The position numbers and the translations under genes were made by a program. Positions 23,814 through 35,186 of a stretch of 52,032 nt of DNA are shown one piece after another (positions within the stretch are counted from its first letter, which is position 1; each line of letters begins with the position of its first letter). The stretch comes from an uncultured beta proteobacterium (GTDB lineage: Bacteria > Pseudomonadota > Gammaproteobacteria > Burkholderiales > Burkholderiaceae_C). Location of the stretch: positions 1-52,032 of the forward strand of contig CAIQBN010000516.1 of NCBI GenBank assembly GCA_903870065.1, given 5' to 3'. Under the pieces are notes generated by a model, which was not told where the DNA came from, searched no databases, and worked only from the letters and a program-made list of their open reading frames with translations.

Positions 23814-24633
23814 TAAACGCCCCTCGCTCAAATGCTGCGTTCTCTCTGGATTGCGGAAACCGCTTTTTTAGTTGCCCACCGAGCTGCGACATAGCGTCGC
23901 GGTTGTCCAAGCGCCGTTCGACCTTGACGCCGAGCCACAGGGATTCGGCGTTGGCAAGCTCACTGTTATTGAGTCGTCGAACATAAAACTGCGCTCGCAC
24001 CAAGTCGCCACGCTGAAACAAAATCAACGACAAGTTATATGCGGTTATTGGGTTGCTGGCATCCAACTCATAGGACCTCAAAAAGCTGGCCTCGGCATCG
24101 GTGGTTTGTCCGCTTTTTTGTTGACAAAGTCCCTGCGCCATCCAGGTCTTCGCTTTGTCCGTATAGCCAGAATTCGACAAAGCACTTCCAAATAACTGCA
24201 ACGATTCGGCCAAACGCGATTGCTGACACAGCAGCCAACCGAAATTGTGTTGCACTGAAGCAGCCTTTGGATTAATCGACAAAGCCCTGCGGAAACTCTC
24301 TTCTGCAAGTTGTGTGTCGTTCAGGCGCATATAGATCAAGCCGCGCAAGTTGTATGCTTCATACAAATTGGGGTCTGCCGAAATCGACTGTTTAAGGTGA
24401 TCCAGCGCATCTGTCGTTTGCCCTTTGTCAAAATAGGCAACCGCCAACTCAAGACGCAAGCGAGCCCGTTTACGTGTATCGGGTTCATCAGAATCGGTTA
24501 ACAAATCCGAATTCATCGCGGAGCCCGAAGTACCAGTCGCGCAGGACGTCAGAAATACAACCGGCGAACACAGAACGCAGCACCACATGACCCAGGGCAA
24601 AGCTCTTGCGCCCAGCCGCAATCTATCAATCAT
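23806..24633 (-). CDS. pilW: type IV pilus biogenesis/stability lipoprotein PilW (PilF)
   Basis: TPR repeats; [64 protein letters not shown]; rlmN-pilW-rodZ-ispG gene order. Confidence 0.88.
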   Translation of the reverse strand: MIDRLRLGARALPWVMWCCVLCSPVVFLTSCATGTSGSAMNSDLLTDSDEPDTRKRARLRLELAVAYFDKGQTTDALDHLKQSISADPNLYEAYNLRGLIYMRLNDTQLAEESFRRALSINPKAASVQHNFGWLLCQQSRLAESLQLFGSALSNSGYTDKAKTWMAQGLCQQKSGQTTDAEASFLRSYELDASNPITAYNLSLILFQRGDLVRAQFYVRRLNNSELANAESLWLGVKVERRLDNRDAMSQLGGQLKKRFPQSRENAAFERGAFNE

Positions 24634-25789
24634 TGAATGCGTCCTCCCTGACAGCTGTCGCTGTATTTGAATTTACTTGATTCGTGATTTCAGTGCTTCT
24701 GCGAATAATCATTCGGCGCTGCACATCAGTCCTGTCCCGAACATCGCCAGCTAATTGTCCACAAGCCGCATCGATATCGTCCCCCCGCGTCTTACGAATC
24801 GTTGTCACAATGCCAGCATCACTTAAAACTTTGCAAAATGCGGACACTGCCTCCGGCGGTGAACGCGTCAAACCCGACAGCGGAAAAGGATTGAACGGAA
24901 TCAAGTTGAACTTGCACCATGACCCGGCATGCTGCGAGCGAACCAATTTCACAACTTCCTGAGCATGCTGGAGTGAATCGTTGACACCGTCCAGCATGCA
25001 GTATTCGAAGGTGATGAAATCCCTCGGCGCCGCCACCAAGTACCGCGTGCAAGCCTGCAGTAGCTCTGCAAGCGGATATTTGCGGTTCAGAGGCACCAAA
25101 TCGTTTCTGAGCGCATCGTTACTTGCATGCAGCGAAACCGCCAGTGCCACCGGGCAATCTTGAGCCAGCCTATCAATCATAGGTACCACACCCGACGTCG
25201 ATACGGTTACCCGCCGGCGCGATAAACCATACGCGTTGTCATCGAGCATCACCCGCAGTGCCGGCACCAGCGACGAATAATTTTGTAAAGGCTCGCCCAT
25301 GCCCATCATCACCACGTTGGAAATAACCCGTTCAGTGCGAGACAAATGCTTGCGCAAAAAGTGTTCTGCGTACCAGAGCTGCGCAATGATTTCAGCAGTG
25401 GTCAAATTTCGGCTAAATCCCTGATGACCGGTCGAGCAAAACCTGCAGGCAACGGCACACCCGGCTTGCGACGAAATACACAAAGTTCCCCGATCATCCT
25501 CGGGTATGAATACTGTTTCTATTGCGTTTCCCGCGCCTACATCAAAAAGCCATTTGATAGTGCCATCGGACGAAATAGTCTGAGAAATGACAGGTAACGC
25601 AACGATATCCGCAGTGGTTTTCAGTTTTTCACGCAGCGACTTCGCCAAATCACTCATATCATCAAAAGCAATAGCACCCTTTTGATGAATCCAACGAAAT
25701 AACTGGGTCGATCGGAACCTCTTTTCACCAAGCCGCTCGCAAAAGGCGGCCAATCCCTCGAGGTCGTAATCGAGCAGGTTGGCCGTCAT
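24626..25789 (-). CDS. rlmN: 23S rRNA (adenine2503-C2)/tRNA methyltransferase, radical SAM
   Basis: [31 protein letters not shown] (CxxxCxxC), [26 protein letters not shown]. Confidence 0.96.
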   Translation of the reverse strand: MTANLLDYDLEGLAAFCERLGEKRFRSTQLFRWIHQKGAIAFDDMSDLAKSLREKLKTTADIVALPVISQTISSDGTIKWLFDVGAGNAIETVFIPEDDRGTLCISSQAGCAVACRFCSTGHQGFSRNLTTAEIIAQLWYAEHFLRKHLSRTERVISNVVMMGMGEPLQNYSSLVPALRVMLDDNAYGLSRRRVTVSTSGVVPMIDRLAQDCPVALAVSLHASNDALRNDLVPLNRKYPLAELLQACTRYLVAAPRDFITFEYCMLDGVNDSLQHAQEVVKLVRSQHAGSWCKFNLIPFNPFPLSGLTRSPPEAVSAFCKVLSDAGIVTTIRKTRGDDIDAACGQLAGDVRDRTDVQRRMIIRRSTEITNQVNSNTATAVREDAFND

Positions 25790-25797
25790 CGTGCAGC

Positions 25798-26223
25798 TTA
25801 GCGGCTGTAGACGTTCATGCCTGCAAAAAAGAACGCGATTTCCACCGCGGCCGTTTCAGCAGCATCCGATCCGTGAACGGCATTTGCGTCAATGCTGTCT
25901 GCAAAGTCAGCACGAATCGTTCCGGACGCCGCTTTTTTCGGGTCGGTTGCACCCATCAGGTCGCGGTGTTTCAGAATCGCGTTTTCACCCTCGAGCGCCT
26001 GGATCATGACTGGACCGGAGATCATGAAGTCAACGAGATCCTTGAAAAATGGACGCGCTTTGTGAACCGCATAAAACGCTTCTGCCTCGACACGGGACAA
26101 ATGTGCCATGCGTGCCGCAACAACTTTCAGGCCAGCGGCCTCGAAGCGAGCGTAAATCTGCCCGATCACATTTTTGGCAACAGCATCTGGTTTGATAATG
26201 GAAAGAGTGCGTTCGATTGTCAT
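25798..26223 (-). CDS. ndk: nucleoside diphosphate kinase
   Basis: [50 protein letters not shown]. Confidence 0.97.
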   Translation of the reverse strand: MTIERTLSIIKPDAVAKNVIGQIYARFEAAGLKVVAARMAHLSRVEAEAFYAVHKARPFFKDLVDFMISGPVMIQALEGENAILKHRDLMGATDPKKAASGTIRADFADSIDANAVHGSDAAETAAVEIAFFFAGMNVYSR

Positions 26224-26301
26224 AGTATTTCCTGAACTGAATTGGTAAGCAACATTCCTGCTTCGACGTGAAGCAAAGCCTTTGATTTTAGCATTTAGCG
26301 A

Positions 26302-27681
26302 CTAACCAGCGCGCCCTTTGCGCCTCGGTCCGCCGGCTGACCCACGCTGCTTTTGCCCACCTTCCTGACGTTGGCGGGTAAAACTATCGGCGCCAATGTA
26401 CCCGAATGCTGTTTTCATTGGATCCGGCTGCGCATTGGCGCCCCGGCGTTCCGTATTCTTGTCAAAGCGGGGTGCATCACCAGAACCCCGTGGCTTTCTG
26501 TCAGGACCACCCGGGTTCGCACCGCGAAAACCGGGACCCGGTGCCGCACGTTGTCCGTTGTTTGCGCCGCGCGGTCCTCCGCTTCGGCCGCCTCTGCGCG
26601 CATTGGCGTTACGCGATTTGCCATGGGCTGACCCATCCTCTGCACCGGCGACCGATCCACCGCGTCCACCGGCCACTTGAACCAATGCCCGGATGTCCGA
26701 CTCATCAAGCTCCATCCAGGCCCCGCGTTTGAGGCCGCGTGGCAACACCATCGCACCATAGCGAATTCGAATCAATCGACTGACCGCATGGCCAACGGCC
26801 TCCAACATGCGGCGCACCTCGCGATTGCGCCCCTCGGAAATTGTCACCCGATACCAGCAATTGGATCCTTCGCCACCACCGTCCTCAATGGAGCTGAACT
26901 GTGCCATCCCGTCATCAAGCTTGACACCATCGAGCAGCAACTGCTTCTCTTCCTTGCTCAGCGAACCCAGGACGCGCACTGCATATTCCCGTTCCAGGCC
27001 AAACCGGGGATGCATTAAATTGTTCGCAAGTTCACCTGAGCTTGTAAACAGCAGCAGCCCTTCCGTGTTCAAGTCCAGTCTTCCCACGGATTGCCACTTG
27101 CCCTGGTGCATCTTGGGGAGCCGACGAAAAACTGTCGGTCGATTTTGCGGGTCATCATGGGTAACCACTTCGCCTACTGGTTTGTGGTAAGCAATAACCC
27201 GCGCCGGTGGCGGGTCAATTCGAAAGCGAATCGGCTTGCCGTTGACCTTAATGCTGTCACCAAATTGAATGCGCTGGCCAATGTGCGCTGGCTCGTTGTT
27301 GACCGAAATCCGCCCTTCAACGATCAACTGCTCCATTTCAAGTCGCGAACCCATCCCGGCCTGTGCCAGCACCTTGTGCAATTTTGGTGTTTCGGCCATC
27401 GGTGCCAAAACCCGCTTGGGAGGCGCCAGTTCGGTCAGATCTTCATCGGCATCAAACTGCCCGGACACCACGTCATTGAAGCGGTTTCCTGGATTCACAG
27501 GCGAAGTCACCAATTCCGTCACTTTGGCAAGATCAGTCATCTCGGCCACCTCAGATCCGAACCGGGATTCGACAGCCGGCTGCGCAACGTCGATGGCGCT
27601 GGCGTCAGACAACTCCGGACTGGGCATGACGCGTTGTTCGTGCTCCGCTGCAGTCTGCTCCACAGGAATATTTTTGTTCAT
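26302..27681 (-). CDS. rluB: 23S rRNA pseudouridine(2605) synthase RluB, with Arg/Gly-rich C-terminal tail
   Basis: S4 domain [67 protein letters not shown]-rich C-tail. Confidence 0.92.
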   Translation of the reverse strand: MNKNIPVEQTAAEHEQRVMPSPELSDASAIDVAQPAVESRFGSEVAEMTDLAKVTELVTSPVNPGNRFNDVVSGQFDADEDLTELAPPKRVLAPMAETPKLHKVLAQAGMGSRLEMEQLIVEGRISVNNEPAHIGQRIQFGDSIKVNGKPIRFRIDPPPARVIAYHKPVGEVVTHDDPQNRPTVFRRLPKMHQGKWQSVGRLDLNTEGLLLFTSSGELANNLMHPRFGLEREYAVRVLGSLSKEEKQLLLDGVKLDDGMAQFSSIEDGGGEGSNCWYRVTISEGRNREVRRMLEAVGHAVSRLIRIRYGAMVLPRGLKRGAWMELDESDIRALVQVAGGRGGSVAGAEDGSAHGKSRNANARRGGRSGGPRGANNGQRAAPGPGFRGANPGGPDRKPRGSGDAPRFDKNTERRGANAQPDPMKTAFGYIGADSFTRQRQEGGQKQRGSAGGPRRKGRAG

Positions 27682-28355
27682 TCTGAAATTCCATTCAAAT
27701 GAGTGGTCATGTCTGGCACTTGCGGCTCCAATGGCATCGCAATTTGCGGGCTTGTTTCGCCTGGCGCGCCACCGTCGGATATCAGATTCGCCATTGAATC
27801 TGCTGTCGAACCCACCAGCGCGTCAAAAGTCTCGACCTTACCACCGCCACCATCGAGCAGCGGTAATTGGTCAAGTGAGCGCAATCCCAGGTCATCCAGG
27901 AATTGCCGCGTCGTTGCAAACAGTGCCGGGCGCCCCGCCACTTCCCTATGGCCAATCACTTCGACCCACCCACGGTCTTCGAGTTGTTTGATCAGAAGGG
28001 AATTGATGGTCACGCCTCGAATATCTTCCATATCGCCGCGCGTCACAGGCTGCCGATAGGCAATGATCGCCAGTGTCTCCAGGGTGGCGCGGGTATAGCG
28101 AGGTGGTTTTTCGGGATGCAAACGATCCAGATACTCCCGCATTTCTGGTCGGCTTTGAAATCGCCAGCCTGTCGCTACACAAACCAGTTCAACGCCCCGA
28201 CCAGTCCAATCTTCCTTTAAATGCTCCAACAATTGTTTGATTGAATCGGCACCCAGTTCATCATGAAACAGCGCGCGCATGTCCCGCACCGGTAAAGGTT
28301 GCTGTGAGCAAATCAACGCGGTCTCCAGGACCCGCTTTGCATCCACCATATTCAT
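27678..28355 (-). CDS. scpB: segregation and condensation protein B
   Basis: [25 protein letters not shown]...[78 protein letters not shown]; start MNMVDAKRV. Confidence 0.93.
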   Translation of the reverse strand: MNMVDAKRVLETALICSQQPLPVRDMRALFHDELGADSIKQLLEHLKEDWTGRGVELVCVATGWRFQSRPEMREYLDRLHPEKPPRYTRATLETLAIIAYRQPVTRGDMEDIRGVTINSLLIKQLEDRGWVEVIGHREVAGRPALFATTRQFLDDLGLRSLDQLPLLDGGGGKVETFDALVGSTADSMANLISDGGAPGETSPQIAMPLEPQVPDMTTHLNGISE

Positions 28356-28500
28356 ATTCAGGCTATATCGGGAGCGCCACCAACAGGTGACCAATCAACG
28401 TGATTCCATCGGGCGGCAGCAGATGTGAAGAATTCACCGTGCCTTTTGCCCCACCATGATCCGGGGTCTTAATGGGTGGAACTTTAACCCACTCACTATT

Positions 28501-29517
28501 TTAATTGTAGCGCAGGCCCCATTCTGACATCAAAGCCGAGAAATCGCTTGGGGGCAAAGCATTAAAAACCATTTTTTCCTGGGTTACCGGGTGGTCAAAC
28601 GCCAGTCGAATTGCATGCAGCGCCTGACGCGGCATAACACTGTGTTTTGATCCGCCATACACTGGGTCGCCCACCAACGGATGACCGATTGAAGCCATAT
28701 GGACCCGAATTTGATGGGTGCGCCCAGTATGCAAAATGCAACGTACCAGACATCCCGCAGGCGAGTTCGACAACAAGATCATGTCTGTTTTCGCCAACTT
28801 GCCAGAGTGGCGCTCCAGGTCCACCACTGCCATGCGCAAGCGGTTACGGGGATCACGGCCAATCGAAGCTTCAACGGTTTGATTGGTCGGTCCGGCCCAA
28901 GGCCGGTGGGCAATAGCGACATACTGCCTACTTACATCACGCGCGGCGATGGCCTGCACCAGACGGTCCATGGCAACTCGGGAGCGCGCCACCACCATCA
29001 GTCCGCTGGTGTCCTTGTCCAACCGGTGGACGATTCCCGCCCTGGGCACTGCGGTCATTTCCTGGTCGTACGCCAGCAGTCCATTGAGCAATGTGCCGGA
29101 CCAATTTCCCGGCGCCGGATGGACAACCAGGCCAGCTGGCTTGTTGATTACCAAAATGTGGTCATCTGCAAAAACGACATTTAACGCGATATGCTCAGGT
29201 TTGAAGGCTTGACTTTGCGGTGTCGGACGCAGCTCGATCATTACCTCGTCGCCTGCTTTCACGCGAGAAGATCCCTTGCGGACTGGCCGGCCATTCACCA
29301 CGACCTGGCCCGACTCAATTAACTGTTGCAGGTAGTTTCTGGAAAACTCCACCACCCCGTCCACTAAGGCACGGTCCAGGCGCTCGCCATGCATGCCAAC
29401 GCCCACGGTCAAACGTCGATACTCCGTTTCATTGACGATTTCATCAAACTCGTCAGAATCGGTCACGGGCGGGTGGCTCGATATAATTACAGTGCTCTGA
29501 TTCAAGAAGGTTCCCAA
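28501..29517 (-). CDS. rluD: 23S rRNA pseudouridine synthase RluD
   Basis: GERLDRALVDGVVEFSRNYLQQLIESGQVVVNG (S4), GIVHRLDKDTSGLMVVAR catalytic motif. Confidence 0.93.
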   Translation of the reverse strand: MGTFLNQSTVIISSHPPVTDSDEFDEIVNETEYRRLTVGVGMHGERLDRALVDGVVEFSRNYLQQLIESGQVVVNGRPVRKGSSRVKAGDEVMIELRPTPQSQAFKPEHIALNVVFADDHILVINKPAGLVVHPAPGNWSGTLLNGLLAYDQEMTAVPRAGIVHRLDKDTSGLMVVARSRVAMDRLVQAIAARDVSRQYVAIAHRPWAGPTNQTVEASIGRDPRNRLRMAVVDLERHSGKLAKTDMILLSNSPAGCLVRCILHTGRTHQIRVHMASIGHPLVGDPVYGGSKHSVMPRQALHAIRLAFDHPVTQEKMVFNALPPSDFSALMSEWGLRYN

Positions 29518-29519
29518 AC

Positions 29520-30326
29520 ATGTTTCGTGTCAAATTATCGGTCGTTTGCGTTTCATTGCTGACGGCTGGCGCCCTCCTGCTCGGAGGCTGTTCCAGCACA
29601 CCAGTGGACAAGACGGCCAATATGAGCCCGGCCAAGATTTACGCCGAAGCCAAGGAAGAAATGGGTGCAGGCCAGTGGGAACGCGCCATACTTTTGTTGG
29701 ACAAGCTTGAAGCACGTGCCGCTGGTACACCGTTGGCCCAGCAGGCCCAGTTGGACAAGGCCTATTCGCAATACAAGTCCTCAGAACCAGCCCAGGCGCT
29801 GGCAACACTTGAGCGCTTCACAAAGCTTCACCCGGTCAGTCCGGCAATGGACTATGCAATTTACCTCAAGGGGCTCATCAACTTCAATGATGATCTGGGA
29901 CTGTTCGCACGTTTTACACGCCAGGATCTTGCGGAACGAGATCAAAAGGCCTCCAAAGAGTCTTTTGAGGCTTTCAAAGAGCTAGTCGACCGTTTTCCGG
30001 ACTCCAAATACAGCCCGGACGCCCGCCAGCGGATGAACTACATTGTCAACTCGTTGGCCCAGTACGAAGTTCATGTTGCAAGGTACTACTTTAAACGTGG
30101 TGCCTATTTGGCGGCTGTTAACCGTGCACAACTCGCAATCGCTGATTACCGCGAAGTACCCGCCATCGAAGACGCGCTTTACATCTTGTACAAATCCTAC
30201 GAAGCACTCGACATGCCTCAACTGCGGGATGATGCGAAACGGGTTCTGGAAAAAAATTATCCGCAATCCGAGCTACTAAGCAAAGGCGCCCGGGTCATCA
30301 ATGACCCGTGGTGGAAGGTCTGGTGA
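29520..30326 (+). CDS. bamD: outer membrane protein assembly factor BamD
   Basis: Lipobox LLGGCSST; TPR; PQSELLSKGARVINDPWWKVW; divergent from rluD. Confidence 0.93.
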   Translation: MFRVKLSVVCVSLLTAGALLLGGCSSTPVDKTANMSPAKIYAEAKEEMGAGQWERAILLLDKLEARAAGTPLAQQAQLDKAYSQYKSSEPAQALATLERFTKLHPVSPAMDYAIYLKGLINFNDDLGLFARFTRQDLAERDQKASKESFEAFKELVDRFPDSKYSPDARQRMNYIVNSLAQYEVHVARYYFKRGAYLAAVNRAQLAIADYREVPAIEDALYILYKSYEALDMPQLRDDAKRVLEKNYPQSELLSKGARVINDPWWKVW

Positions 30327-32304
30327 GTTGTTCCAAAGCCTCCATGAATGCCTCTTGGGTTTCAATCTTCTTCATTGGAGGCAGTGCAGCCAATAGGCGC
30401 CGCCCGTAACCCATTTTTATCAAGCGCACATCACAGACCACCAGAATCCCCCGGTCCTTTTCGTGACGGATTAGTCGGCCGGCGCCTTGCTTGAGTGCAA
30501 CGGCTGCGTGGGGAATGTACAAATGCTGAAACGGCTTGCGGCCGTCTTCCTCAATTTGGCGCGATCGCGCAGCCACCAGCGGACTATCCGGCGGGGGAAA
30601 CGGCAACTTGTCGATGACCACCACCTGCAGCGCGTCGCCCGGGACGTCAACTCCCTCCCAAAAGGACACAGACGCCACCAAAACAATGCCCGGTACATGC
30701 CCATCGGGCGATGCTTTCCTGAGCCGCTCTGTCAACTCCCGCTTGGACGACTCCCCTTGAACCAGGACCTCAACCTCGGCTGAGTCCAGTATGTGGTGCC
30801 GCAACAGTTCAGCAATTTCGCGCATTGCACGCAAGGTCGTTGTCAACACCAGGGTTCGCCCGCCCAAGGTAGTCGCAATCTGGACAACCAGATTTGCAAC
30901 AGCCCGACGGTGCTGCACATCGGACGGCCCCGGAAAATGGGGTGGAACGAAGATGGCAGCCTGTTTCGCGTAGTCAAACGGGCTTGCAACCTGAAGCACT
31001 TGCGCGTGTTGCAACCCGCCTGATTCCAAAAATTCGGTCAACGTGGCGTCGTGCCCTAAGGTCGCAGAGGTAAATATCCATGACTTGGCGTTCGGCCGCT
31101 CTGAATGAACGGGTGCAATACCCCCAGGTATTGCGTTCGCAAGAATACGTGGTGATTGCACCAGTGTGGCGTACCGGCCAGTCTCTATCCAGCGAATCCA
31201 TCCAGAGGGCAATGGGTGCGAAAACACATCGAGTTCAGCCATCAGTAGAGCGGTGTGCTCCCGCAGCCCCTTCAGCGCCCCAAACAACTCTTCCATGCTG
31301 CGCAGCAAAACTTCGCATTGCTGAAGCGCCGTGTGCAGTTGCGCCAGGGCCAAACTCCAGGCGTGTTCGTCGGTGTCCGCAGGATGGGTATCGGACCAAC
31401 TCATATACGGCGAACCTTCCGCCCCGGTGCACAGCTCCTGCAGACGGCCAACCCGCTGACGCACTTCAACTACCCAGGACGCCCAATCGGGACAACTCTG
31501 AACCATCAGGTGACCGTGCTTGCCCAGATCCAGTGCATACCGGTCCAGTTGAGCCAGGGACAGCTTGCGGCAATAAAACTGCACACCAATTTCGTTGAGT
31601 TGATGGGCTTCATCAAAGACAACCGATTGCGCACTGGGCAACAACTCGGCAACCCCCGACTCACGAATTTGCAGATCGGCAAAAAACAGGTGATGGTTGA
31701 TGACCACAATATCGGCCGCCATCGCATCCCGGCGAGCCTGATTGACATGGCACGTCTGAACCTGAGGACAACTCGAGCCAATACAGTTGTCACGGGTCGA
31801 TGTGACCAAAGCGATGACCGGTGAGTAGTCGTCCATTTCGGGCAATTCCGCCAGATCGCCCGTGCGTGTGGACAGCGACCATTGCTCGATTCGAGCCAAT
31901 TGCGCTTGCGCGGTTGGATGTATGGCACGCACGTCGTGACGGGCAATGCCCAGCCGCTGCATGCAAAGGTAGCTACTGCGCCCCTTGAGCATGGCCGTAC
32001 GGGCCGGCACACCCAATGCCGCCGTCAACCGTGGAATGTCGCGCCAATACAGCTGATCTTGTAGTGTCTTGGTCGCGGTGGAGAGCAAAACACGCCCACC
32101 ACTGAGCAGCGCCGGGACCAGATACGCATAGGTTTTGCCAACCCCGGTTCCGGCCTCTACCACCAACGTGCCACCGGTTTGCATGGCCACGGCGACGGCG
32201 TGCGCCATCGTGGCCTGACCGGACCTGGGTCGAAACTCATCCACCGCCCGTGCAACCGAGCCGAGCGCGCCCAAGGCGGACGCTACTGCCGCAGGCAACG
32301 CCAT
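30298..32304 (-). CDS. DinG/YoaA-family ATP-dependent DNA helicase
   Basis: VVEAGTGVGKTYAYLVPALLSGGRVLLSTATKTLQDQL; VFDEAHQL (DEAH); CIGSSCPQVQTCHVN (FeS-type cysteines); QGAGRLIRHEKDRG motif VI. Confidence 0.9.
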   Translation of the reverse strand: MALPAAVASALGALGSVARAVDEFRPRSGQATMAHAVAVAMQTGGTLVVEAGTGVGKTYAYLVPALLSGGRVLLSTATKTLQDQLYWRDIPRLTAALGVPARTAMLKGRSSYLCMQRLGIARHDVRAIHPTAQAQLARIEQWSLSTRTGDLAELPEMDDYSPVIALVTSTRDNCIGSSCPQVQTCHVNQARRDAMAADIVVINHHLFFADLQIRESGVAELLPSAQSVVFDEAHQLNEIGVQFYCRKLSLAQLDRYALDLGKHGHLMVQSCPDWASWVVEVRQRVGRLQELCTGAEGSPYMSWSDTHPADTDEHAWSLALAQLHTALQQCEVLLRSMEELFGALKGLREHTALLMAELDVFSHPLPSGWIRWIETGRYATLVQSPRILANAIPGGIAPVHSERPNAKSWIFTSATLGHDATLTEFLESGGLQHAQVLQVASPFDYAKQAAIFVPPHFPGPSDVQHRRAVANLVVQIATTLGGRTLVLTTTLRAMREIAELLRHHILDSAEVEVLVQGESSKRELTERLRKASPDGHVPGIVLVASVSFWEGVDVPGDALQVVVIDKLPFPPPDSPLVAARSRQIEEDGRKPFQHLYIPHAAVALKQGAGRLIRHEKDRGILVVCDVRLIKMGYGRRLLAALPPMKKIETQEAFMEALEQLTRPSTTGH

Positions 32305-32307
32305 ACT

Positions 32308-32511
32308 TCAGGCAGAATCATCCGGGTCGATTTCACGCTCCAGACCTGCGATTTCGTCGCGCAGCGCCAGGCGACGCTTTTTCAACCGCCGCAACAGGAG
32401 CTCATCCACCGGTGAATCGCCGGTAAAACGATCAATCAAGGCATCCAGGTCCGCGTGTTCGATACGCAGCTCAATCAGATGGCGCGGCAGAGAGTGAAGA
32501 TTTGTTACCAA
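32308..32511 (-). CDS. DUF465/YdcH family protein
   Basis: LHSLPRHLIELRIEHADLDALIDRF...DELLLRRLKKRRLALRDEIAGLERE. Confidence 0.85.
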   Translation of the reverse strand: MVTNLHSLPRHLIELRIEHADLDALIDRFTGDSPVDELLLRRLKKRRLALRDEIAGLEREIDPDDSA

Positions 32512-32621
32512 AGTGAATGCGGGAGATTACGGGTTTAAACTACAGTGAAACGGATCGCGCGAGATCAATAATACGACCATCCTGTCCTTTTGCAGAAAGT
32601 ATTGCTCACAAGCAACCCAAC

Positions 32622-33386
32622 ATGGCTACTGGCTATCGACTCACCGCATCCACAGGCATCCATAAGGGCGACCGCGATTACCAGCAGGACCAGATTGCGC
32701 TATTGAAGCATCAGCGTGTCAACGGATGCATCCTGGCTGTGGTGGCCGATGGCATGGGCGGACGCAGCGGTGGCCGCAAGGCGTCCGATCAGGTCATGAT
32801 GACGGCCAAACAGTTGTTCGACCGCTATGATCCGGACACTGACGATGCATCGGCCATCTTGTCGCAAATCGTGCAAGAGGCGCATATCGTGATCAAGCTG
32901 ACGGCAATCTCCTCAGAGGAAGAACCCCACAGCACACTGGCGGCTTTTTTGATCAACGCCAAGGGCGATTGCCATTGGGCCCACACCGGGGATTCACGCA
33001 TATACCACTACCACGGCAACCGCTTTGTCAAGCGCACCATGGACCACTCTTATGTGCAAGCATTGGTCAACCGCGGCGAAATCACTGAAGAGCAAGCTTC
33101 AGTTCACCCCCAATCGAACATCCTGATGGGCTGCCTGGGAACCGAAAGCGAGCCACCGGTTGATTTCCACTTCATTCCACAACTGCGCCCTGGGGATGTC
33201 TTGATGGCGTGCAGTGATGGCGTTTGGCACTATTTCAATACCGGTGAATTGGGGTCGGTGCTGTCCACCCTGTCGGCACGGGAGGCAACCGAATTTCTGA
33301 TTGAAAAAGCGCGATCGCGGGGGCGCGGAGGCGGCGACAATTTATCCATAGTGGTGGTCAAGCTCGAGCCGCTGACACCAACCTGA
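32622..33386 (+). CDS. PP2C-family Ser/Thr protein phosphatase
   Basis: GIHKGDRDYQQDQIALL, LAVVADGMGGRSGGRKASDQVM, HTGDSRIYHYHG, GGGDNLSIVVVKL; start at MATGYRLTAS. Confidence 0.9.
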   Translation: MATGYRLTASTGIHKGDRDYQQDQIALLKHQRVNGCILAVVADGMGGRSGGRKASDQVMMTAKQLFDRYDPDTDDASAILSQIVQEAHIVIKLTAISSEEEPHSTLAAFLINAKGDCHWAHTGDSRIYHYHGNRFVKRTMDHSYVQALVNRGEITEEQASVHPQSNILMGCLGTESEPPVDFHFIPQLRPGDVLMACSDGVWHYFNTGELGSVLSTLSAREATEFLIEKARSRGRGGGDNLSIVVVKLEPLTPT

Positions 33387-33401
33387 ACCGGGTTGCAGGC
33401 A

Positions 33402-34007
33402 CTATGGCGTGACTGCTGGAAGCGGCGCAGCACCTGGCCCTTTTTCCTTTATTTTTTTCTCACGCTCAACACGACGGCGCTCGGCGGCGCGCTGCTTTTC
33501 AGCATAGGCTTCCCGGTTTTTTGCAATAGTCTGCGCATCCATTGCAGCGGCTTTGGCACGTGACGCCGCCGGTACTGGTGGCTTGGAGTGTTTTTTAATT
33601 TTGTCATCCACTACGCTTTGACGATCCTGCGCAGTTGTTCCAGACCCCTTTTCGGGCTGACCTGATTGCTGCAGCGCACGCTCAGCTGCTTTCTCCTGGT
33701 TGCTGCGGATTTGTTCAGCACCTTTTTCCTGCCGGTCCGCATCATTCAGGTGGGCTTCCTGCCGCTTCAGGTCTGCCAGCATTTCACGGCGCGCCAGGCT
33801 GACTTTGTTCTGGCAATCCGTCACCGCAAACTTGGACCAACAGGCAGCCTCCTGAGCATCCAATTCTGCCGTTCTTTCTTTACGGACGGCATCAATGCGT
33901 TGGCGCATGGCATCGCGCTCACTCTTACCCGGTGCAACCTCTGCCTGACACCAACCGATTGACGTCCAGAGCGCACCCAACAGCGCAATCCAACTTACCC
34001 TGATCAT
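33402..34007 (-). CDS. hypothetical secreted/periplasmic coiled-coil protein
   Basis: Signal-peptide-like N-terminus MIRVSWIALLGALWTSIGWCQA; charged heptad-like region with CWSKFAVTDCQNKV. Confidence 0.65.
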   Translation of the reverse strand: MIRVSWIALLGALWTSIGWCQAEVAPGKSERDAMRQRIDAVRKERTAELDAQEAACWSKFAVTDCQNKVSLARREMLADLKRQEAHLNDADRQEKGAEQIRSNQEKAAERALQQSGQPEKGSGTTAQDRQSVVDDKIKKHSKPPVPAASRAKAAAMDAQTIAKNREAYAEKQRAAERRRVEREKKIKEKGPGAAPLPAVTP

Positions 34008-35110
34008 GTCAGGCCGGTGTCCACCGTGCGACGCTCCAGCGACAAATACTCTTGTGACTGCATTTCGCTTAGGCGGGAAACAGTTCGTGGAAACTCATGT
34101 GCCATCGGACCATCGGTATACAAATCGGCGGGCTCGACCTGAGCCGACATCACCAACTTGACCCTGCGGTCATACAAAACATCGATCAACCAGGTAAATC
34201 GGCGCGCCTCTGACGCCATGCGCAGTGGCATATGCGGCACATCGCTCAAAAAAACAGTATGAAACAGAGACGCTATTTCCAAATAATCATTTTGGGACCG
34301 CGGGCCACCACACAGGGTCTTGAAGTCAAACCACACCATGCCGCCGGCCTTGCGCCGGGCGCGGATCTGGCGCGACTCAATGTGCAGCACCGGATCTTCA
34401 TCATGCGTTTCTTCCAGCGTATTAAACGCCTGTTCCATCGCACTGTCGGCGAGCGGACCATTTGGCACGTGGTAGAGCGTCATTGCCTCCATGGTGCGGC
34501 GACGGTAGTCCGTCCCGTTGTCGACATTGATCACTTCCAGCCGTGAATTGAGCAATGCAATCGCAGGCAAAATCCGGTCCCTGTGCAACCCACCGGGATA
34601 CAAGCCATCGGGATGAAAGTTCGACGTCGTGACGAACCCCACACCGTTTTCAAACAATGCCGCCAGCAAGCGGTGCAAGATCATGGCGTCGGTGATATCG
34701 GCCACATGAAATTCATCGAAACAGATCAGGCGAAAGCGCTTGGACATGCGCTTGGCCAATTCATCGAGGGGATTAACGGTACCCTGCAAGTCCGCGAGTT
34801 CGCGGTGCACTTCGCGCATGAATTCGTGAAAATGCAGGCGGGTTTTGCGTTTGAGCGGGACCGCGTTATAAAAGCAGTCCATCAAAAAACTCTTGCCGCG
34901 CCCTACCCCGCCAAACATGTAAACCCCCCGGGGAACATCCGGGCGATTGATCAGTTTTTTCAGCGCATTGGAGCGTTTCGCCTTAAAAGCGGTCCATTCC
35001 GTAGCGCAACGCTCCAGCGCCTCTATGGCACGCAATTGCGCTGGATCGGCGGCGTAGCCACGGTTGGCCAATTCCGCCTCGTAGGTTTGCCTCACACTCA
35101 ACGCAGCCAC
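34004..35110 (-). CDS. zapE: cell division protein ZapE (AFG1-like ATPase)
   Basis: GVYMFGGVGRGKSFLMDCFYNAVPLKRKTRLHFHEFMREVHREL; LICFDEFHVADITDAMILHRLL; ATGA overlap with the hypothetical downstream. Confidence 0.93.
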   Translation of the reverse strand: MAALSVRQTYEAELANRGYAADPAQLRAIEALERCATEWTAFKAKRSNALKKLINRPDVPRGVYMFGGVGRGKSFLMDCFYNAVPLKRKTRLHFHEFMREVHRELADLQGTVNPLDELAKRMSKRFRLICFDEFHVADITDAMILHRLLAALFENGVGFVTTSNFHPDGLYPGGLHRDRILPAIALLNSRLEVINVDNGTDYRRRTMEAMTLYHVPNGPLADSAMEQAFNTLEETHDEDPVLHIESRQIRARRKAGGMVWFDFKTLCGGPRSQNDYLEIASLFHTVFLSDVPHMPLRMASEARRFTWLIDVLYDRRVKLVMSAQVEPADLYTDGPMAHEFPRTVSRLSEMQSQEYLSLERRTVDTGLT

Positions 35111-35123
35111 TCCGTGAATCTAT

Positions 35124-35180
35124 TATTTTGATAGCTAACAACGCAATGTTGACGAGGGCTAGGCACCACTTTTATCAATT
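35124..35180 (+). repeat. copy 2 of the dispersed intergenic motif (TATTTTGATAGCTAACAACGC...GAGGGCTAGGCACCACTTTT)
   Basis: Intergenic, between lpdA and zapE; alignable with copy 1. Confidence 0.45.
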
Positions 35181-35186
35181 GAAATG

